Positions 1 through 8,144 of a stretch of 37,358 bases of DNA are shown here, piece after piece. Numbering within the stretch: position 1 is the stretch's first letter; every line of letters begins with the position of its first letter. The stretch is from Streptomyces sparsogenes (GTDB lineage Bacteria > Actinomycetota > Actinomycetes > Streptomycetales > Streptomycetaceae), in NCBI RefSeq assembly GCF_001704635.1, contig NZ_MAXF01000231.1, forward strand, positions 1 to 37,358, read 5' to 3'. The notes under the pieces are model-generated. The model saw only the letters and a program-made list of their open reading frames with translations. It had not been told where the DNA came from and made no database searches. The position numbers and the translations under genes were made by a program.

Positions 1-600
1 ATCCGGTAGAATCGCCGTACCGCGCTCCCACGCGCCGTCGTCAACCACAGGCCTCCGACGTCACCCGATCGATCTGGATGTCTTGTGCATCGAGAGGCAT
101 AAGGACCCCTTGTCGGCTCTCGAGCACCTTTCGCGGTGGGAGCACGATGCCGTGCTCCCCATGCGACGGGGGAGGGCGAACCGCTCCTGCTCTCTTCAGG
201 CCGGTTTTCGCAGGCAGCGCGTATGCGGGACTTCTGGCCGCCGGGTGCGCTCCGCGCCAAGGCGGGGTAAAGCCCCTTGCCGGCCGTCGGCAGATAGGTC
301 ACTCCCAGGGCGTGAGCGCCGTACCCGGTTCTGTGGCGCTGTAGCGAGATGGCCCCTGGAGGGTTCGTCGAAATAAATAGTGCCCAAAGACCGAGTGGTC
401 ACCGGCTGCTTCACCACACAAGCGGTTCCTCTTCCGCCCCGCTCCGTGGCCGACTGGCCGACGCGGTGCGGCGGGTGCAGCGAGTGCCTGCTCAACTCCG
501 TCCAACGACGTGGGTCGCTTTCCGATGCCGGGCCTGCCTGTTCAGAATCAGTCCGGGCCGGAACCGTACCCGCTGCCCGCCCCGGGGCGGCGCAGTGGCC
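1..600. other. No recognisable gene
   Basis: Several overlapping open frames exist here on both strands, but none shows a recognisable domain, a good ribosome-binding site or a coherent protein composition. They look like chance frames in high-GC DNA. The stretch lies before the broken lactonase at 645-1206 and is probably further decayed DNA. Confidence 0.5.
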
Positions 601-644
601 GCGGATGACCTCGCGGCCGTCGCGCCGGATGCCACTGCTTCGCC

Positions 645-1206
645 GGCCTGATCTGGCGGGTCGACCTGACCGAAGGGGCCCCCCGGCGCGACCGCGCGGG
701 TCTGGGCCGAGCACGACACCATGGCCCCGGACCCCGACGGCGGGGTGCCCTGGCCGCCGCAGCCCGGCGTCAACGGCGTGCGCTACGGCGCACGGGCCGA
801 CTACCTGTACTACACCTCCACCGCTTAGCGGGTCTTCATGCGCGTCCCGGTCGACCCGGCCACCCTCGACGCCTCCGGCCCGCCGGAGTTCGTCGCGGCC
901 ATCGACAACGGCGACGACTTCTGCGTCGACGAGGACGTCGGCTTCGCCTACGTCACTCGGCACCGCGCCAACACCCTCGACCGCGTGCCGCTGGCGCCCC
1001 GCCACGGCAGCGAGGTGCGCCACCTGCTCGGCGAGCCGTTCGACCCGGTCATCGTCGGCCCGTCGAGCGCCTGCTGGGGACGCGAGCCCGGCGATGAGGG
1101 CCGCACGCTGTACGTGACCACGGACGGCGGCACGACCGCCCCGCCGCAGGGCTTCGTCCGCAACGCCGCCCTTCTCCGCGTCGAGCTCACCCACGGCATC
1201 CGGTAG
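645..1206 (+). pseudogene. Broken SMP-30/gluconolactonase-like gene, C-terminal part
   Basis: Joining pieces from two frames gives a protein resembling the secreted SMP-30/gluconolactonase beta-propeller family. The first piece (from about 645, beginning GLIWRVDLTEG) is in frame 3. After about 700 the match moves to frame 1 (RVWAEHDTMAPDPDGG), and that frame is cut by an in-frame TAG at 826-828. From 838 it continues uninterrupted (MRVPVDPATLDASG) to the stop at 1206. The N-terminal part is missing or unrecognisable upstream. With one frameshift and one nonsense codon this cannot make a full protein. It belongs to a different subfamily from the intact SMP-30 gene at 9629-10471, so it is not simply a duplicate of it. 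The family match is by eye. Confidence 0.6.
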
Positions 1207-1217
1207 CGGAGAAGCCC

Positions 1218-1619
1218 GTGAACCGGCACAGCGAAATCGTCACCACCGGCCCGGTATCGATCGAGACCCGCGTCGAGGCCGACGGCGCCGCCGCCCGTCA
1301 CTTCTACGGCCGAGTGCTGGGCCTGCCCGAGGGCCGCAGCACCGGTCATCCGCAGCGAGAAAGGCGTCCACTGGGGCGGACGCCCCCTCAAGGCCGCAAC
1401 ACGCTGCTGATGCAGCAGGTCCTTGCCGATCCGAAATGGGCTGACACCCTCACTGGCGCGGACGGGCGGGCGCTCTCCCCGCTGTTCTGGACCCACGTGA
1501 ATCCCTACGGCCGGTTCGAGCTGGATATGAACAGACATCTCGACCTGGACCTGACCGCCCGGGACACCGTACCCGTGCCGCGCGCCCCCGAGGGCAGACC
1601 GGCGGCGGCCCTGGGGTGA
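1218..1619 (+). mobile_element. Tn3-family transposase C-terminal remnant
   Basis: The open frame ends with a stretch typical of the extreme C-terminus of Tn3-family TnpA. It has NTLLMQQVLADPKW, then an acidic run, then LSPLFWTHVNPYGRFELDM and a final LDLDL. The matching part covers about 1400-1560. The N-terminal third (ARHFYGRVLGLPE) does not look like Tn3 and faintly resembles a glyoxalase-fold protein, so this frame may be a chimera created by deletion. Full-length TnpA is close to 1,000 residues, so nearly all of it is missing. No resolvase or terminal inverted repeat was seen nearby. Confidence 0.6.
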
Positions 1620-1765
1620 GGAGCTGGGGCTCCGATCGCCTACGAACAGCATCTGGTCACCAGCACCCTTACCGCATAACGACGCGAACAGGTGTCCACT
1701 TCACGAGGGCAAGGCTCGACCCGGACTTCATGGTTCCGCGCCTCACCGCGTCCATGGCAGATACC

Positions 1766-2380
1766 TCACGTGATCAGGCCGGCGCTGGTCAGCCAGATGT
1801 GTTCGCATGTCGCCGACGCCTCTTGGAGCTTCTCGCGGGATTCCTGTGAAGCGTGGTAGAAGGTCCGCTCGATCATCCAGCACAGGGCGCGTGCCATCGC
1901 CGAGGCCTGGTCCGGTGCAGCGCCGGCCTGGATGCCGGCGCGTTCCAGGACGGCGGTGATGGCCGCGATGAACAGGTCAGCCGTGTGCTTCCACAGTTCA
2001 CCGATCTCCGGCACGGTCAACGACAGGTCGATCGCCGTGCGCATGACCGGGCCGTGTTCGTTCCACAGCTCGACCGTGCGCTGCATGGCTGCTGCGATGG
2101 CCTGGCGTGGCTCGTCGGTCTGCGCGGTGACCCGGGACCGTTCCCACAGGTGCTCGACGGTCCGGGCGACGAGTGCTGTGACCACTTCCTGCTTGGAGCC
2201 GAAGTAGAAGTACAGGGCCCCGCGTGTGATGCCGGCGCCCTGGGCGATGTCGCCGACGGTCATGGCGTCGTAGCCCTTGTGTGTCAGCAGGGCTTCGCAG
2301 GTGTCGAGGATGGCCCGCTCCCGGAGATCCCCCTTGCGCTCGGTGGCGCGACGGCTGCGCGCGGAATGCCGGCCGGGCAT
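1766..2380 (-). CDS. TetR/AcrR-family transcriptional regulator
   Basis: This is a one-component repressor of about 204 residues, with an N-terminal DNA-binding domain and a C-terminal ligand and dimer domain. The helix-turn-helix is clear: ILDTCEALLTHKGYDAMTVGDIA is followed by GITRGALYFYFGSKQE, the usual TetR recognition-helix pattern. The open frame can be extended upstream to 2431, but the ATG at 2380 is chosen because it overlaps the stop of the upstream SDR gene by one base (TGATG), the classic arrangement for translational coupling. It is therefore the second gene of a two-gene minus-strand operon and probably controls that operon. The direct repeats at 3286-3321 are candidate binding sites. 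The C-terminal domain gives no clue to the ligand. Confidence 0.88.
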   Translation of the reverse strand: MPGRHSARSRRATERKGDLRERAILDTCEALLTHKGYDAMTVGDIAQGAGITRGALYFYFGSKQEVVTALVARTVEHLWERSRVTAQTDEPRQAIAAAMQRTVELWNEHGPVMRTAIDLSLTVPEIGELWKHTADLFIAAITAVLERAGIQAGAAPDQASAMARALCWMIERTFYHASQESREKLQEASATCEHIWLTSAGLIT

Positions 2381-3228
2381 CAGAGCTGAGCGCCCTCGGC
2401 GAAGTCGGTCGTACGCGAGAGTGTCTCCCACGCGCGGATGTCCTCGTCCACGGCCCTGCGCGCGGTGGTGACCAGCCGCAGCGCGTCCGAGCCCAGGACG
2501 AGGTGGGCCGGCGGCCGCTCGACCGTCGTGATGTGCACGACCGCTTCCCCCGCCTTGGCCGGATTGCCCAGCTGGTTCCCGCTGGCCTTCTGTCGCGCTT
2601 CACGGATGGGGGTGAACAACTCGTCGTAGTCGTCGACGGTCCGCGCGGCACGTGTCATGGACCGTCCGGCCCAGTCGGTGCGGAAGGAGCCGGGCTCGAT
2701 CGCCGTCACATGGATCCCGAACTGCGCGACTTCCTTGCCCAGCGCCTCCAGGATTCCCTCCAGGGCGAACTTGCTGCCGCAGTAGGCGGACATGCCGGGC
2801 ACGGCCATGAGCCCGCCCATGGAGGTGACGGCCATCAGGTGTCCGCGGCGGCGGCGGCGCATGTGGGGCAGCGCCGCCTGCAGGGTGGCCACCGCCCCGA
2901 ACACGTTCACCTCGAACTGCCGTCGCACCTCGGCCAGCGGGGTTTCCTCGAAGGTTCCCTCCAGGCCGTAGCCGGCGTTGGCGATGACGACGTCCAGAGG
3001 GCCGACGCTCCGCTCGACCTCCGCGACCGCGCCGGAGACGGCGTCACCGTCCGTCACATCCAGGATACGGCCGTGAGCGTGCCCGGGCCTGAGCTCTTCG
3101 AAGGCCCGCAGGTCCTTCTCGGAGCGGACGGTGCCGACGACGGTGTGCCCGGCGGCCAGGGCGGCTTGGGCGAAAGCGCGCCCCAGGCCCGTGCTGACGC
3201 CGGTGATGAGCCAGTTCTGCTTCTCCAT
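2380..3228 (-). CDS. Short-chain dehydrogenase/reductase (classical SDR)
   Basis: This 282-residue NAD(P)-dependent oxidoreductase has a Rossmann fold. The N-terminal cofactor motif TGVSTGLG is at about residues 9-16 and the NAG motif (VIANAGYG) is near residue 84. An active-site Ser lies in VTSMGG and the catalytic pair YCGSK is at about residues 147-151. The cofactor motif and length match the group of SDRs that includes many Streptomyces oxidoreductases next to TetR genes. The start ATG follows a GGAGGAAC-like ribosome site just upstream (3229-3237 on the plus strand). It is the first gene of an operon with the TetR gene, which starts on its stop codon. Substrate is unknown; resistance or detoxification is a common role for such pairs, but that is inference. 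Confidence 0.9.
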   Translation of the reverse strand: MEKQNWLITGVSTGLGRAFAQAALAAGHTVVGTVRSEKDLRAFEELRPGHAHGRILDVTDGDAVSGAVAEVERSVGPLDVVIANAGYGLEGTFEETPLAEVRRQFEVNVFGAVATLQAALPHMRRRRRGHLMAVTSMGGLMAVPGMSAYCGSKFALEGILEALGKEVAQFGIHVTAIEPGSFRTDWAGRSMTRAARTVDDYDELFTPIREARQKASGNQLGNPAKAGEAVVHITTVERPPAHLVLGSDALRLVTTARRAVDEDIRAWETLSRTTDFAEGAQL

Positions 3229-3285
3229 TGTTCCTCCAGAGAGGTCTCACGAGGAGCCGGGTCGCCCTCCTCTGCAAAAGTCTAC

Positions 3286-3321
3286 ACCGTGTCGATTTTT
3301 ATCGTTACCGCGTCGATTTTT
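3286..3321 (-). promoter_or_regulatory. Direct-repeat operator candidate upstream of the SDR/TetR operon
   Basis: Two 15-bp copies, accgtgtcgattttt (3286-3300) and accgcgtcgattttt (3307-3321), differ at one base and are exactly 21 bp apart, about two helical turns. They lie 58-93 bp upstream of the SDR start in an AT-rich patch that stands out from the flanking GC-rich DNA. Position, spacing and context suggest binding by the TetR protein of this operon or overlap with its promoter. No confident -35/-10 pair was identified. Confidence 0.5.
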
Positions 3322-3443
3322 CTGATAGCGCTCACGGAATGGAACCCCCAGGCCATCCGCGTGCCGCGCATCAACCGGTCTTGAAACGTGTGGATCGAGC
3401 GGAGTTCCTGGTCGGGTGATCTTCCGGCGGTGCGCGCATGAAG

Positions 3444-3504
3444 GCAGGGCCTCCTGGTGGCTCGGGGGTGCGGCCCCATTCCGAGCGGTCTCCGGAGGCC
3501 CTGT
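3444..3504. repeat. Inverted repeat (possible IS-end or hairpin)
   Basis: gcagggcctcc (3444-3454) and ggaggccctgt (3494-3504) form a 10-of-11 inverted repeat with a 39-bp spacer, upstream of the IS5-type remnant. It could be a leftover of the element or a chance structure. Confidence 0.3.
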
Positions 3505-3604
3505 CGGCGTTGTTGTACGGCTCGAGCCCGTTGACTTCAACTCGCCCCCCGTGTCGTGCGATTGCCTCGCGCACGTGTACGGCAACGAGGCCGATCATCC
3601 TGAT

Positions 3605-4032
3605 CGGGTTCGCCGGTATCCGTCGGACATGACGGACGCGGAGTGGGCGGAGGTCCGGCCGTTGTTGCCGGTGTCGGCCTGGCTTCAGGGGCGGGGCGGA
3701 CGGCCCGGGGGTTACTGTCACCGGCAGCTGCTGGACGCGATCCGTTACCTGGTCGCGGGCGGGATCTCGTGGCGGGCGATGCCCGTGGACTTCCCCGGCT
3801 GGGGCCGGTTTTACGCCTTCTTCCGCCGCTGGCAGGAGCACGGGCTGATCGCCGAGTTCCACGACCGGCTGCGCGGGAGGGTCCGTGAGTGCGAGGACCG
3901 CGAGGCGGAGCCCACGGTGGGGGTCATCGACGCGCAGCCGGTGCGGGCCGCCACGACGGTGCCGGCGCACGCGGCTACGACGGCGGGAAGAAGGTGCCGG
4001 GCCGCAAACGGCACATCGGCGCTGACCAGCGC
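3605..4032 (+). mobile_element. IS5-family transposase remnant, truncated and frameshifted
   Basis: The translated frame matches the N-terminal half of IS5-type (DUF4096-like) transposases: YPSDMTDAEWAEVRPLLP, then GGRPGGYCHRQLLDAIRYL, then GISWRAMPVDFPGW and FYAFFRRW. The first catalytic region appears as VGVIDAQPVRAA. Near 3960 the match moves to another frame (RGYDGGKKVPGRKRHIG), which shows a frameshift. Homology stops at about 4030, where the DNA passes directly into the 3' end of the GntR gene. The catalytic core and C-terminus are gone. The element is dead and its 3' edge marks a deletion or recombination junction beside the catabolic cluster. The true start codon is unclear; an ATG lies at 3629. 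Confidence 0.8.
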
Positions 4033-4039
4033 ATTTCTT

Positions 4040-4750
4040 TCAACAATCAAATGAGGGGCCGGGGTCCTGCTTGCCTTTTTCCTTGTGCCGCCCGTAATCG
4101 TTGAGCAGTAGTTGCGTGGTGATGTTGATGTGCTGGCTGAGTGCCTCGACGACGCCCGGTACATCCCGGGCGATGGCGCGATCGCAGATCATCTTGTGTT
4201 CTGCGGCGACATCCCGGTGGCTGTGCTCGGCCGGTGTGCGGGCCCAGCAGCGGTAGATTTCAGCGGCATCGCGCAGCTGTGTGGCGATGTCCCGCAGCTG
4301 CCGGTTGGGACATCCCTCCAGCAGGACGCGGTGGAAGCGGGCGTGGGCGTTCAGCCAGCGTTCGCTGAGGGCTCCGTCGTCGCTGAAGTACGGAGTGCGG
4401 GCGAGATGGTGGTGTGCCGCGAGCAGATCGGACTCCCACTCGATGGTGCCGGCGGCGACGGACTCCTGGACCACGTGGGTTTCGATGAATACGCGGGCCT
4501 CGGTCAGCTCCTGCAGGCGCTCGGGGGAGACGGTGACGACCCGGAACCCTTGCTGCGGCGCGAAGGTCGCCAGTCCTTGGCCGACCAGCCGGGGCAGCGC
4601 CTCCCGTAGTACCCCGCTGCTGGCGCCATAGGTGTCCTTCAGGGCTTCCACACGCAGACGTGAACCGGGCTCGTGCCGTCCGTTGAGGATGTCCGCGCGC
4701 AGCCGCTTGTAGATCTCCTCGGCGCGTGTCATGGGGCGGGTCGTGGGCAT
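4040..4750 (-). CDS. GntR-family regulator, FadR/FCD type
   Basis: This 236-residue transcription factor has an N-terminal winged helix (residues about 8-75; IYKRLRADILNGRHEPGSRL, then SSGVLREALPRLVGQGL) and a C-terminal all-helical FCD ligand domain. The His residues in NAHARFHRVLL, HRDVAAEHKMI and ALSQHI sit where FCD proteins usually bind a metal and an organic acid. FCD regulators commonly repress acid-catabolism genes and release DNA on binding the substrate or an intermediate. The gene is divergent from the catabolic operon starting at 4869, with about 118 bp between the start codons, so it is the likely local regulator. Its 3' end abuts the IS5-type remnant, but the coding frame appears complete. 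The start at 4750 is uncertain because no strong ribosome site is visible; an in-frame ATG at 4732 is an alternative. Confidence 0.88.
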   Translation of the reverse strand: MPTTRPMTRAEEIYKRLRADILNGRHEPGSRLRVEALKDTYGASSGVLREALPRLVGQGLATFAPQQGFRVVTVSPERLQELTEARVFIETHVVQESVAAGTIEWESDLLAAHHHLARTPYFSDDGALSERWLNAHARFHRVLLEGCPNRQLRDIATQLRDAAEIYRCWARTPAEHSHRDVAAEHKMICDRAIARDVPGVVEALSQHINITTQLLLNDYGRHKEKGKQDPGPSFDC

Positions 4751-4757
4751 GTCGAAG

Positions 4758-4798
4758 ATACTAACCCCTCTAGGTATTTTCTAAAAATCTCGAGATTT
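4758..4798. promoter_or_regulatory. Divergent control region with a 14-bp perfect palindrome
   Basis: The gap between the GntR gene and the catabolic operon contains aaatctcgagattt (4785-4798), a perfect 14-bp palindrome. Just before it is an imperfect one with outer arms atac (4758-4761 region) and gtat (to about 4777). The area is AT-rich. FCD-type GntR proteins usually bind short palindromes close to their own promoter, so these are the best operator candidates. A TTGACG starts at 4801 but no convincing -10 partner was seen. Confidence 0.5.
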
Positions 4799-4868
4799 CA
4801 TTGACGTATCGACGGGGAGGGCGTTGACTCCAGACGTCCAGTACCAAGAGCACCGGAGGCAGCGCACC

Positions 4869-5705
4869 ATGAGGACGACGACCCGATCCGGACGGATGTG
4901 TCTGGTGACCGGAGAGGCGGTGATCGATGTCGAGCAAGCCAGCGCTGGTCGGTTTTCGGCTGATCCGCTGGCAGTGTTCGAGGAGTGGGACGCGTTCCGG
5001 TCGTGGGCTGCAAAGGTGGAGCCTGCAGGCGCCCACGGAGCGACTGGGCCGGACGGCAGCGTTTCGCCGACGCCGCGGCAGGTGTTCGCGATCGGATTGA
5101 ACTACCGTGGCCACGCCGAAGAGGCCAGTCTGGCGGCGCCTGAGTCCCTGTCGGTCTTCACCAAGTTCGCCACGGCCCTCACCGGCCCGGACACGCAGCT
5201 GAGGCTGCCCAGCGGCCGCGTCGACTGGGAAGCGGAGCTTGTAGTGGTGATGGGGCGCCGGGCGGAGCACGTGGCCGCCGGGGACGCCTGGTCCTACGTG
5301 GCCGGGCTGACCGCGGGGCAGGACTACTCCGAGCGCGAGGTGCAGTCCGTCGGCCCCGTCCCGCAGTTCTCCCTCGGCAAGTCCTTCCCCGGCTTCGCGC
5401 CGACCGGGCCGGTACTGGTTACGGCCGACGAGTTCGCGGATCCGGACGACCTGGCGATCGAATGCCTGGTCAACGGGGAGAGCGTCCAGAAGTCCCGTAC
5501 CTCGTCGATGATCTTCCCGGTCGCGGAATTGATCGCAGGGCTGTCCGCGGTCTGCCCGTTGCTGCCGGGCGACCTGATCTTCACCGGCACTCCCGCAGGA
5601 GTCGGACACGCCCGCACCCCTCAGCGCTATCTGCGGCCAGGAGACGAGGTCATCACCCGCATCGAGGGCATAGGACAGCTCCGGCAGACCTGCGTCGCCG
5701 CCTGA
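4869..5705 (+). CDS. Fumarylacetoacetate hydrolase (FAH) family protein, acylpyruvate/diketo-acid hydrolase type
   Basis: This 278-residue metal-dependent C-C hydrolase or isomerase belongs to the FAH fold. Motifs in order are GLNYRGHAEE (about residues 77-86), the metal-binding Glu pair in DWEAELVVV (E121, E123) and a third acidic ligand in GQDYSEREV (D152). These are followed by LGKSFPGFAPTGP, SRTSSMIF and the C-terminal GDLIFTGTPAGVG. Family members cleave 2,4-diketo acids or isomerise ring-cleavage products of catechols. It is the first gene of the plus-strand operon, 15 nt before the ring-cleavage dioxygenase, so its substrate is probably that enzyme's product. The start at ATG 4869 is chosen for the GGAGG at 4855-4859; a frame extension to 4824 lacks a ribosome site. 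Hydrolysis to pyruvate plus a carboxylate is inferred from the neighbours. Confidence 0.9.
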   Translation: MRTTTRSGRMCLVTGEAVIDVEQASAGRFSADPLAVFEEWDAFRSWAAKVEPAGAHGATGPDGSVSPTPRQVFAIGLNYRGHAEEASLAAPESLSVFTKFATALTGPDTQLRLPSGRVDWEAELVVVMGRRAEHVAAGDAWSYVAGLTAGQDYSEREVQSVGPVPQFSLGKSFPGFAPTGPVLVTADEFADPDDLAIECLVNGESVQKSRTSSMIFPVAELIAGLSAVCPLLPGDLIFTGTPAGVGHARTPQRYLRPGDEVITRIEGIGQLRQTCVAA

Positions 5706-5720
5706 GAGAAGGGCACCGCC

Positions 5721-6647
5721 ATGGCCTTGCACAGACTGCAGTCACTCACCGTCGGCGTGCCGAACGTGGCCGAGGCTGCCGACTACTACGTCGACTTCGG
5801 ACTCGAACAGGTGGCACCCGGACGGTTCGCCACCGTCGAAGGCGGTGAACAGTTCTTCCTCGAACATTCCCCCGTCCGGCGCCTGCTGGCGATGACGGTC
5901 GCCGCCGACGACGGCGACGACCTGGACCGGATCGCCACGAACCTGGAACGGCTCGAGCTGTCCTGCGAACGCGACGCCAACGCCCTGCGTACCACGGAAC
6001 CCATCGCCGGTATCTCGGTGGAAGTGCGCATCGCCCCCCGGCTGACCCGGATCACCGTGCCGGCCACCCCGTACAACGGTCCCGGACGCCTGGACCGTGC
6101 CGGCACCCGAGCACCCGTACTCTCCCGCACCGACCCGGTCCGGCCCCTGGCCCTGGGTCACGTCGTCATCGGTTCGGTGGAACAGGAGTCGACACAGCGG
6201 TTCTTCACCGAAGGACTCGGATTCAAGGTCAGCGATGTTGTGCCCGGCTCAGCCGCGTTCCTGCGCTGCTCCACCGACCACCACAACGTCCTGGTGCAGC
6301 AGGCGCCGCTCAACTTCCTGCACCACACCTCCTGGCAGGTGACGGATGTCGACGAGGTGGGCCGGGGCGCCACGCGCATGCTCACCGAGCACCCGGAACG
6401 CCATGTGTGGGGGCTCGGCCGCCATCACATCGGCTCAAACTTCTTCTGGTACCTCAGGGATCCGGCCGGCAACTTCAGCGAGTACTACGCCGACATGGAC
6501 TGCATCGTCGACGACCAGCTGTGGACGCCACGATCCTTCGAAGGAATGCAGGCGCTCTACACCTGGGGGCCTCCGACGCCGCCGTCGTTCCTCGCTCCGG
6601 AAGACCTGGCCGCGCTGATGGCCGGCGCCCATCAGGCCAATAACTGA
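5721..6647 (+). CDS. Two-domain extradiol ring-cleavage dioxygenase (VOC superfamily, type I)
   Basis: This 308-residue protein has two vicinal-oxygen-chelate domains: an N-terminal domain (about 1-135) and a catalytic C-terminal domain (about 143-280). The expected metal triad is H147 (in LGHVVIGS), H202 (in HHTSWQV) and E254 (in NFSEYY), the 2-His-1-carboxylate set of catechol 2,3-dioxygenases. The GRHHIGSNFFWYLRDPAGN block before the Glu is typical of these enzymes. It should insert O2 next to a catecholic hydroxyl and open the ring. It lies between the FAH gene and the transporter gene in the operon. A half-length paralogue at 18485-19115 is about 70% identical by eye over the C-terminal domain. 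2,3,5-Trihydroxytoluene or a similar hydroxyquinol is the substrate suggested by the whole operon, not by this protein alone. Confidence 0.92.
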   Translation: MALHRLQSLTVGVPNVAEAADYYVDFGLEQVAPGRFATVEGGEQFFLEHSPVRRLLAMTVAADDGDDLDRIATNLERLELSCERDANALRTTEPIAGISVEVRIAPRLTRITVPATPYNGPGRLDRAGTRAPVLSRTDPVRPLALGHVVIGSVEQESTQRFFTEGLGFKVSDVVPGSAAFLRCSTDHHNVLVQQAPLNFLHHTSWQVTDVDEVGRGATRMLTEHPERHVWGLGRHHIGSNFFWYLRDPAGNFSEYYADMDCIVDDQLWTPRSFEGMQALYTWGPPTPPSFLAPEDLAALMAGAHQANN

Positions 6648-6831
6648 GAGCGCCCGACACCGTAAACCGCGACGAGGCGCGTTGCCCCGCCCGCATCACA
6701 CGGATGAGGCCCCGAGCCGCATTTCGCCGACCCGCCGTCGGCGAGCCGCACAGAGACACCTCCGCCCCCTTCCCGCAGCGCCGCGGTCAGCAGTCGCGAC
6801 GGGTGAGACTGCTGAAATCGGAGCCGGACCA

Positions 6832-8133
6832 TTGAGCACACCAGCCTTCGTCCGCCGGCGCGGCCGACCGTCCCCGGGCCCTTCATCGCGGTCAGGCACC
6901 GCACTCGCCGTGGGCCTGACCGTGATGACACTGGAGGGCTACGACCTCGTCGCCTACGGTGCGACCACTCCGCTGCTGCTGGGCTACCGTCCCTGGCACC
7001 TCTCCGTCGCCTTCGTCGGCCTGCTCGGCAGCCTCACTCCGATCGGCATGCTCGTCGGCTCCCTGCTGGTCGGCCAGTTCACCGACCGGTTTGGCCGGCG
7101 CCGCACGACCCTGATCAGTATCGCGGTGGTCAGTGCCGGGATGTTCGCCTGCGCCGTGGCACCCCTTCCATCACTGTTCGGCGCCGGCCGATTCGTCGTC
7201 GGGCTCGGTGTCGGTGCGATCTACCCGGCGATGGGCCCACTGATCTTCGAACTGGCCCCGGACAGGCGAAAGAACCTTTACTCGGGCATCGTCCAGTGTG
7301 GGACCGCCATCGGCGGTTCGTTCGCGGCCCTTGTCGCCAACACACTGCTGAGTGGGCACGGTTTCCGCCAGGAGTACCTGGTCGGCGGCATCGCCGGTCT
7401 GCTTCTGCTGCCCGTGGCCTTCGTCTGGCTGCCCGAGTCCACGGAGTACCACCAGGCGGTCAGCGCGTCGACCTCCGACCTCGGCAACCGTGGTGTCCGG
7501 CTGGTGCTCAGACCGCCCTACCGCGGCACCACCCTGATGTTCTGCGCCATGGCGGCCCTGTCGTTCTTGCTCATCTTCGGCATGAACACCTGGCTGCCGC
7601 GGCTGATGCAGACGGCGGACTATCCGCTGCAGGACTCACAGACCTTCCTCGTGCTGCTGAACCTCGGTGCCACCGTCGGCGGGCTCGCGATGGCGCTGCT
7701 GGCTGACCGCGCCGGATCGAGGGGCCCCATCACGGCCAGTTTCGCCCTCGGAGCAGCCGCGATCGTCGCCATGAGCGCCCAACTGCCGCTGCCGGTGCTC
7801 TACGGCATCGTGATAGTCGACGGCTGCGGTGCGGTCGGCGTCCAGGGACTGATCAACGTGTACGTCTCACGTTCCTACCCGGTGACCGCAAGGGCCAGCG
7901 CGGTGGGTGTCGCGCTCGGGGTAGGCCGCATCGGCGCCATCGCCGGCCCCACGTTCGGCGGCTGGATCCTCGCGGCCGGCCTGGAACCCCGCTGGAACTT
8001 CGTCCTCTTCGCCGTCCCCGCCGTCCTCGGCGCAGCCCTCGCCCTGGCTGTCGGCGGACGGACATCCCAGAACCAGGGCCGTCTCGCCCCCGCGCCGCGC
8101 GCCAAAGAGCCGACGGCCGGACACACAAAATGA
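6832..8133 (+). CDS. MFS transporter, aromatic acid:H+ symporter (AAHS) type
   Basis: This 12-helix inner-membrane permease has about 434 residues. AAHS signatures are visible: LEGYDLVAYGATTPLLL in helix 1 (the D in GYDL is conserved in benzoate, 4-hydroxybenzoate and MhpT-type permeases) and the loop 2-3 motif GQFTDRFGRRRTT. A shorter echo, ADRAGSRGP, lies in the second half. These proteins import aromatic carboxylates with protons, which fits a pathway starting with a decarboxylase. The start is uncertain. TTG at 6832 has a GGAG at 6820-6823 and puts the first helix near the N-terminus; the frame is open back to 6682, but the extra residues look non-coding. Its stop TGA overlaps an ATG of the monooxygenase frame (ATGA at 8130-8133). 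Confidence 0.88.
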   Translation: MSTPAFVRRRGRPSPGPSSRSGTALAVGLTVMTLEGYDLVAYGATTPLLLGYRPWHLSVAFVGLLGSLTPIGMLVGSLLVGQFTDRFGRRRTTLISIAVVSAGMFACAVAPLPSLFGAGRFVVGLGVGAIYPAMGPLIFELAPDRRKNLYSGIVQCGTAIGGSFAALVANTLLSGHGFRQEYLVGGIAGLLLLPVAFVWLPESTEYHQAVSASTSDLGNRGVRLVLRPPYRGTTLMFCAMAALSFLLIFGMNTWLPRLMQTADYPLQDSQTFLVLLNLGATVGGLAMALLADRAGSRGPITASFALGAAAIVAMSAQLPLPVLYGIVIVDGCGAVGVQGLINVYVSRSYPVTARASAVGVALGVGRIGAIAGPTFGGWILAAGLEPRWNFVLFAVPAVLGAALALAVGGRTSQNQGRLAPAPRAKEPTAGHTK

Positions 8134-8144
8134 AAGAGCGCATC

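Noticed and set aside
196..1194. 332-aa minus-strand open frame
   Set aside because: Overlaps the recognisable lactonase remnant on the other strand and shows no domain.
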